The notes below the pieces were generated by a model. The model was not told where the DNA came from and made no database searches. It was given only the letters and a program-made list of their open reading frames with translations. From the NCBI GenBank assembly GCA_034438135.1, contig DAOTTL010000534.1, positions 1 through 17,092 on the forward strand: a stretch of 17,092 bases of DNA, in the 5' to 3' direction. Positions 14,197-17,092 of this stretch are shown in pieces. This stretch comes from Paraktedonobacter sp034438135. GTDB lineage: Bacteria; Chloroflexota; Ktedonobacteria; Ktedonobacterales; Ktedonobacteraceae. Every line of letters begins with the position of its first letter. The first letter of the stretch is position 1. Position numbers and translations under genes: made by a program.

Positions 14197-15385
14197 GGTA
14201 CGCCAGCAGGACACCGCCACCCTGGAATGGATGCAAGGCAAGTCCAGAGGCTTGTACAACTGGTGGATCATGAAGCTTCGAGATGGAGAGAAATGGCCAG
14301 GATGGCAGGAGGCGAAGAAGACGCTGCAAGAGAGCAAGCAGTACGATCCTGAGCTACGATGGATCTATGGCAAGCTTTTGCACGAGGTCTACTTTCGCCT
14401 GGACGGGGCCATGCAGGCGTTCTTTCGTCGGGTCAAGCAGGGAGAAACGCCAGGGTTTCCCAGAGTGCGACCACGCCATTGTTTCTTCACGCTCGTTTAT
14501 CCAGCCATGTATATCCAGGTTGAAGACCGATCCATCAGATTGCCAACTGGGGGCAAAGGCACAAACAAACACTTTCCTGATGTCATTGCGAAGCTCACAG
14601 AAGAAGCGCCCATCGGATACAAAGAGGTTGCCATTTCCAGAGATGGACGGGGACACTACTATGCATCATTTGTCCATCATGTCCAGGAAGAAATGCGGTG
14701 CGCCGATGGAGTGCTCGCCATTGATCTTGGGATGAAGACGCTGGCAACCGGAGTGAGCGATAAGGGCCGTTTCTATCACATTGGCGGGTTCAAGGGTGGC
14801 AGGTGGTATAATACACAACTGGACACCATCCGCTCAAAGCGCGATCGCTGTAAGAAAGGGTCACACCGCTACCGTCACTTGAGTCAGGTCTACCAGCGCG
14901 TTTCCCAGCAGAAGCGCCACAAGCAGCAAGACTCACTGCACAAGGCGAGTCATCTGATCGCCCACAAGCTGGTTGAAAGAACCGTTGTGGTCGGGGATCT
15001 ATCCCAACGGCAAATGGTCATGCGTGGGCACAACAAGCGCAACAAGCACCTGAATCGAGCCGTCTTCAACGAGTGGGGCTTGTATACTTTTGTTCAGATG
15101 CTCATGTACAAATGCCAGTTGTATGGGAAAGACCTCCAGTTCGTAGATGAGCGCAACACCTCCAAAGCCTGTAGTGGCTGTGGCACACTCAAGGCCATGC
15201 CGCTGTGGAAAAGGACGTACTGTTGCGCGGAATGTGGACGCATCATGGATCGAGACGACAATAGCGTCGTCAATATCTTGATGAGGTTTCTTGCCGGGCT
15301 ACGGCCACACACGGGCGATCCCGTGCGGTGTGCGGACGTTTTCACCGCAATCGACGATGTGTTCAAACGTTTTGAACACATATAG
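14168..15385 (+). CDS. tnpB: TnpB, IS605-family RNA-guided nuclease homologue (atypical RuvC-II)
   Basis: The product has 405 residues, full length for TnpB. The N-terminal helical/wedge part (1-175) contains QAFFRRVKQGETPGFPR (83-99). The RuvC domain follows: motif I LAIDLGMKTLATG (183-195) with Asp186, a zinc ribbon CSGC...CAEC (Cys335, Cys338, Cys353, Cys356), and motif III MDRDDNSVVNI (360-370). At motif II the usual VVEDL is VVVGDLS, with Gly276 where the catalytic Glu normally stands. A Glu at 302 (NEWG) is a candidate replacement. AAAGGAG lies 9 nt before ATG 14168; the start overlaps DUF5131 by 29 bp. TnpB normally cuts DNA with an omega-RNA made from the gene's own 3' end and flank. 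Whether this one is active, shifted-site or nuclease-dead cannot be told from sequence alone. Confidence 0.92.
   Translation: MLLTKKIRLEVRQQDTATLEWMQGKSRGLYNWWIMKLRDGEKWPGWQEAKKTLQESKQYDPELRWIYGKLLHEVYFRLDGAMQAFFRRVKQGETPGFPRVRPRHCFFTLVYPAMYIQVEDRSIRLPTGGKGTNKHFPDVIAKLTEEAPIGYKEVAISRDGRGHYYASFVHHVQEEMRCADGVLAIDLGMKTLATGVSDKGRFYHIGGFKGGRWYNTQLDTIRSKRDRCKKGSHRYRHLSQVYQRVSQQKRHKQQDSLHKASHLIAHKLVERTVVVGDLSQRQMVMRGHNKRNKHLNRAVFNEWGLYTFVQMLMYKCQLYGKDLQFVDERNTSKACSGCGTLKAMPLWKRTYCCAECGRIMDRDDNSVVNILMRFLAGLRPHTGDPVRCADVFTAIDDVFKRFEHI
15357..15381 (+). other. Right-end hairpin of the tnpB element (omega-RNA scaffold candidate)
   Basis: ATGTGTTCAAA (15357-15367) and TTTGAACACAT (15371-15381) form a perfect 11-bp stem with loop CGT inside the last codons of tnpB. 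A subterminal right-end hairpin overlapping the tnpB 3' end is standard in this family and is part of the guide RNA scaffold; the guide would then begin after the element tip near 15394. Confidence 0.6.
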
Positions 15386-15583
15386 AAAGGCAGTTTGCAC
15401 TTATAAATATCTATGAATCAGACGACTAAACGGATAACACAACATTCTGTGGGTTTTGATCATTGGCGAAAGCAAGCACCACAAAAAGGGGAGTGCAAGA
15501 AATATCCCGCACCGGACAAGACATTTTTGTTGACGAGCAAGGACCACTCGCACAATCCTGAACAATAACCTTCTCCAGATAGA

Positions 15584-15621
15584 AAACAGAGGTGCAGTCG
15601 CAAAGACCTGTACCTCTGTTT
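15584..15621 (-). terminator. Rho-independent terminator of infC
   Basis: AAACAGAGGT (15584-15593) and ACCTCTGTTT (15612-15621) are perfect 10-bp arms. Further pairs inside (CAG/CTG, TC/GA) close a 5-nt loop. On the minus strand the stem runs into TTTT, so it terminates infC transcription about 80-115 nt after the stop codon. It may also stop transcripts coming from tnpB. Between tnpB and this stem (15386-15583) I see no supported gene. Confidence 0.8.
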
Positions 15622-15641
15622 CATTCGTATAGAATAGCTAA

Positions 15642-15689
15642 CTGCCAGTAATCGGTTGATCGTATCAAGAAAAGTCCGATAGTTGGCAG
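15642..15689 (-). other. Long structured hairpin in the infC 3' UTR
   Basis: CTGCCAGTAATCGG (15642-15655) pairs with CCGATAGTTGGCAG (15676-15689) over 14 bp with two G-T pairs and one A-A mismatch. A second stem TTGAT/ATCAA with loop CGT sits inside. It begins 10 nt after the infC stop and precedes the terminator. It could protect the mRNA 3' end or bind a protein. Confidence 0.5.
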
Positions 15690-15698
15690 AGAAAGCCA

Positions 15699-16409
15699 TT
15701 AACTCTCAGCCTGTCCTACGACTGCTTCACCATTCTCTTCTAAGATAGGTGCAGACTCAGGAACTTCTGCTGAACTGGCTACTACCCTGGCGGATTGATC
15801 TTCTCTGCCATTTGGTGCGACGATTGTGCGCACTTTTTCTGAAGTGGCGGCCTGTTTTTTCGGTGGCTCCCAGCCTGGTGCTCGTGAGACAATCATAGAC
15901 ATCATGCGGCCCTCCATAATAGGAGTACGCTCGATTATAGCTGAACCCTTCAATACTTCCGCAATGCTGTCGAGCAACTTTCGCCCAATATCAGGGTGAC
16001 GCATCTCAGCTCCGCGAAACTGTACGCTGACACGTACTTTATCGCCTTCTGCCAGGAACTCCTGGATCTTGCGTGTCTTCACCTCGACATCATGGTCATC
16101 TGTACGTGGGCGCATGCGAATCTCTTTCAGCGTGATGGTTTTCTGATTCTTACGCGCCTCATTTTCCTTCTTAGCCTGCTCATATTTAAAGCGGCCATAG
16201 TCCATGAGCTTGCAGACCGGTGGCATAGCGTTGGGAGATACTTCAACCAGGTCTAGATTTCGCTCACGGGCAATGTCTAGCGCTCGTACTGGGGGCATCA
16301 CTCCGATCATCTCGCCGTTCTCGTCAATCAAACGTACCTCACGCGCACGTATGCGCTCATTCACCCGCGTCTCTCGCGGACGGTCGTTGCCCCGAAAATC
16401 TCTGTTAAT
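15699..16409 (-). CDS. infC: Translation initiation factor IF-3
   Basis: The product has 236 residues when started at the ATT codon 16409-16407, which sits 7 nt after a perfect AGGAGGT (16423-16417). A GTG at 16364 has no SD. IF-3 binds the 30S subunit, checks the start codon and prevents subunit joining. The N-domain has VNERIRAREVRLID (16-29), the linker KYEQAKKENEARKNQK (76-91) and the C-domain VRVSVQFRGAEMRHPDIG (124-141) and RMMSMIVSRAP (167-177). About 50 residues of a Glu/Ala/Ser-rich tail follow, longer than in E. coli (180 residues). The AUU start implies the classical feedback in which IF-3 discriminates against its own start codon. It is monocistronic here; no rpmI or rplT follows. 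Confidence 0.96.
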   Translation of the reverse strand: MNRDFRGNDRPRETRVNERIRAREVRLIDENGEMIGVMPPVRALDIARERNLDLVEVSPNAMPPVCKLMDYGRFKYEQAKKENEARKNQKTITLKEIRMRPRTDDHDVEVKTRKIQEFLAEGDKVRVSVQFRGAEMRHPDIGRKLLDSIAEVLKGSAIIERTPIMEGRMMSMIVSRAPGWEPPKKQAATSEKVRTIVAPNGREDQSARVVASSAEVPESAPILEENGEAVVGQAES

Positions 16410-16423
16410 AGGCCGGACCTCCT
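16407..16423 (-). promoter_or_regulatory. infC ribosome binding site with AUU start codon
   Basis: On the minus strand AGGAGGT (16423-16417), a 7-nt spacer and ATT (16409-16407) precede AACAGAGATTTTCGG, in frame with the conserved VNERIRARE of IF-3. ATG and GTG are absent at this spacing. Rare AUU starts on infC are the known autoregulation device in E. coli and many other bacteria. Confidence 0.85.
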
Positions 16424-16486
16424 TCTTTTTTTGTGAAACTTACTTAGCAGATCTCCACAGTATAAAACACTGATGGATTGTGATAG

Positions 16487-16515
16487 AGTTTAACATACTC
16501 CTTTAAGCAAGTCAA
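16487..16515 (-). promoter_or_regulatory. Candidate infC promoter
   Basis: On the minus strand TTGACT (16515-16510), 17 bp and TAAACT (16492-16487) preceded by TGT form an extended -10 promoter, giving a leader of about 70 nt. A second -10-like TATACT (16464-16459) has a poor -35. The remaining part of 16516-16602 shows no gene. Confidence 0.5.
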
Positions 16516-16602
16516 ACGAAATGATGCGATCTCAATCTATGAAAAAACTACCCCTCTCTATTCTACGTTTGATAACGCCAAAAGATCACATCTGAGAAAG
16601 TC

Positions 16603-17092
16603 CTACGGCACGCTTGCCAGAAGCATTCTGGTGAGCGTGCCCACAACGTCGTAGCGTCCATAGGACGGCATGAGATACACTCCTTGAATCAAGGGACGCA
16701 CTTCTTGCAGCAGCTCTTGAGCCACAAGCAAGCCCTCATCATGTCCGCGCTCACCAGCCAGGTGCATACGTTTGCGTACATCATCAGGGATAGTGATACC
16801 TGGTACTTCATTATGAAGATATTCAGCGTGACGTGCACTATGCAGAGGAATACAGCCCAGAAGCACTGGCACTGACGGTTTCCCTATACGTTCCAGGAAA
16901 CGCGTTAAGCGACTGACCTCATAGATAGGTTGAGTCATAATAAAGTGCGCACCCGCCTGAATTTTAGCATGATAGCGCTCAATCTCAAGATCCACCTCTT
17001 CATCCAGCATATTCAAATTGAGTGCCGCCCCTATATGGAAAGAACTCTTCGCGCCAATGGAAGAAGCTGCCGCATCATGTCCCTCGTTCATG
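16603..17092 (-). CDS. Methylenetetrahydrofolate reductase, C-terminal half (5' end outside window)
   Basis: About 163 residues to the stop at 16603 are seen. The frame runs to the right edge, so the ATG at 17091 is probably internal. The sequence has the second half of the MetF TIM barrel: HIGAALNLN, IERYHAKIQAGAHFIMTQPIYE (the AGA-FI-TQP flavin/folate-site motif), VPVLLGCIPLHSARHAEYL, EVPGITIPDDVRKRM and GVYLMPSYGRYDVV. The enzyme reduces 5,10-methylene-THF to 5-methyl-THF for methionine synthesis. Because only the C-terminal part is seen, it could be stand-alone MetF or the reductase half of a homocysteine methyltransferase-MTHFR fusion (YitJ type). It is upstream of infC in the same direction, with 193 bp between. 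Confidence 0.85.
   Translation of the reverse strand, partial: MNEGHDAAASSIGAKSSFHIGAALNLNMLDEEVDLEIERYHAKIQAGAHFIMTQPIYEVSRLTRFLERIGKPSVPVLLGCIPLHSARHAEYLHNEVPGITIPDDVRKRMHLAGERGHDEGLLVAQELLQEVRPLIQGVYLMPSYGRYDVVGTLTRMLLASVP

Larger units (their letters stand above)
14122..15394 (+). mobile_element. Solo-tnpB (IS1341-like, IS200/IS605 superfamily) element, ends tentative
   Basis: The proposed element runs from an imperfect hairpin upstream of tnpB (ACATCTCT 14122-14129 with AGAAATGT 14134-14141, one C-A mismatch) to GGCAGT at 15394. The right tip is set where similarity to the remnant at 11724 ends. Subterminal imperfect hairpins without terminal inverted repeats or target duplications fit this superfamily, and no HUH tnpA is present. 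The left tip may lie some tens of bases further left, because the hairpin in these elements is normally subterminal. Confidence 0.5.

Noticed and set aside
15413..15568. 51-codon plus-strand ORF after tnpB
   Set aside because: No Shine-Dalgarno within a useful distance of the ATG, very polar sequence, and no sign of a promoter; probably chance.
15460..15699. 79-codon minus-strand ORF whose ATG overlaps the infC stop as TAATG
   Set aside because: The overlap looks like coupling, but the frame runs through a strong hairpin and the infC terminator. No SD of its own is seen, and the composition (many Cys, Ser, Tyr) is not protein-like; it is not rpmI.

Overview
The window looks like a chromosomal stretch from a filamentous Chloroflexota bacterium of the Ktedonobacteria type. 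This is an inference from style, not from a marker gene. It rests on a large HTH-NB-ARC-TPR regulator, a membrane-anchored WD40 propeller built of WSPDGK blades, an IF3 with a long C-terminal tail, and a solo tnpB element. Most genes are conserved housekeeping genes. The accessory part lies between about 10.9 and 15.4 kb.

Left part (1-5.2 kb). A minus-strand HTH/NB-ARC/TPR regulator runs off the left edge. It is divergent from a short operon on the plus strand: a 19-codon leader ORF, a WD40 propeller protein and a fold-type I aminotransferase. A strong promoter then drives a tRNA-Gln(UUG).

Middle (5.2-10.65 kb). glmU, a CNNM/CorC-type CBS protein and HMG-CoA lyase form a tight plus-strand operon. 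It ends at an unusually long 37-bp-arm hairpin, which it shares with a convergent S41 (C-terminal processing) protease gene that carries one membrane anchor and a PDZ domain.

Accessory island (10.9-15.4 kb). A small XRE-type regulator is divergent from a plus-strand cluster that has a textbook extended -10 promoter. The boundary carries repeated CTATYTTA boxes, as in an autoregulated switch. The cluster holds unrecognised small ORFs (two possibly one frameshifted gene), a DUF488 protein, a DUF5131 (Gp37/Gp68-like) CxxxxxxCxxC protein overlapping it by ATGA, and a TnpB gene. The TnpB lacks the usual RuvC-II glutamate (Gly instead) and has a Glu 26 residues later. A diverged remnant of a tnpB 3' end lies exactly 3670 bp upstream of the intact one, so the cargo genes are bracketed by two IS right-end-like sequences in direct orientation.

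Right part (15.4-17.1 kb). infC, on the minus strand, starts at a non-canonical AUU codon behind a perfect Shine-Dalgarno. It ends in a structured 3' UTR and a terminator, without rpmI-rplT following. The C-terminal half of a methylenetetrahydrofolate reductase runs off the right edge.
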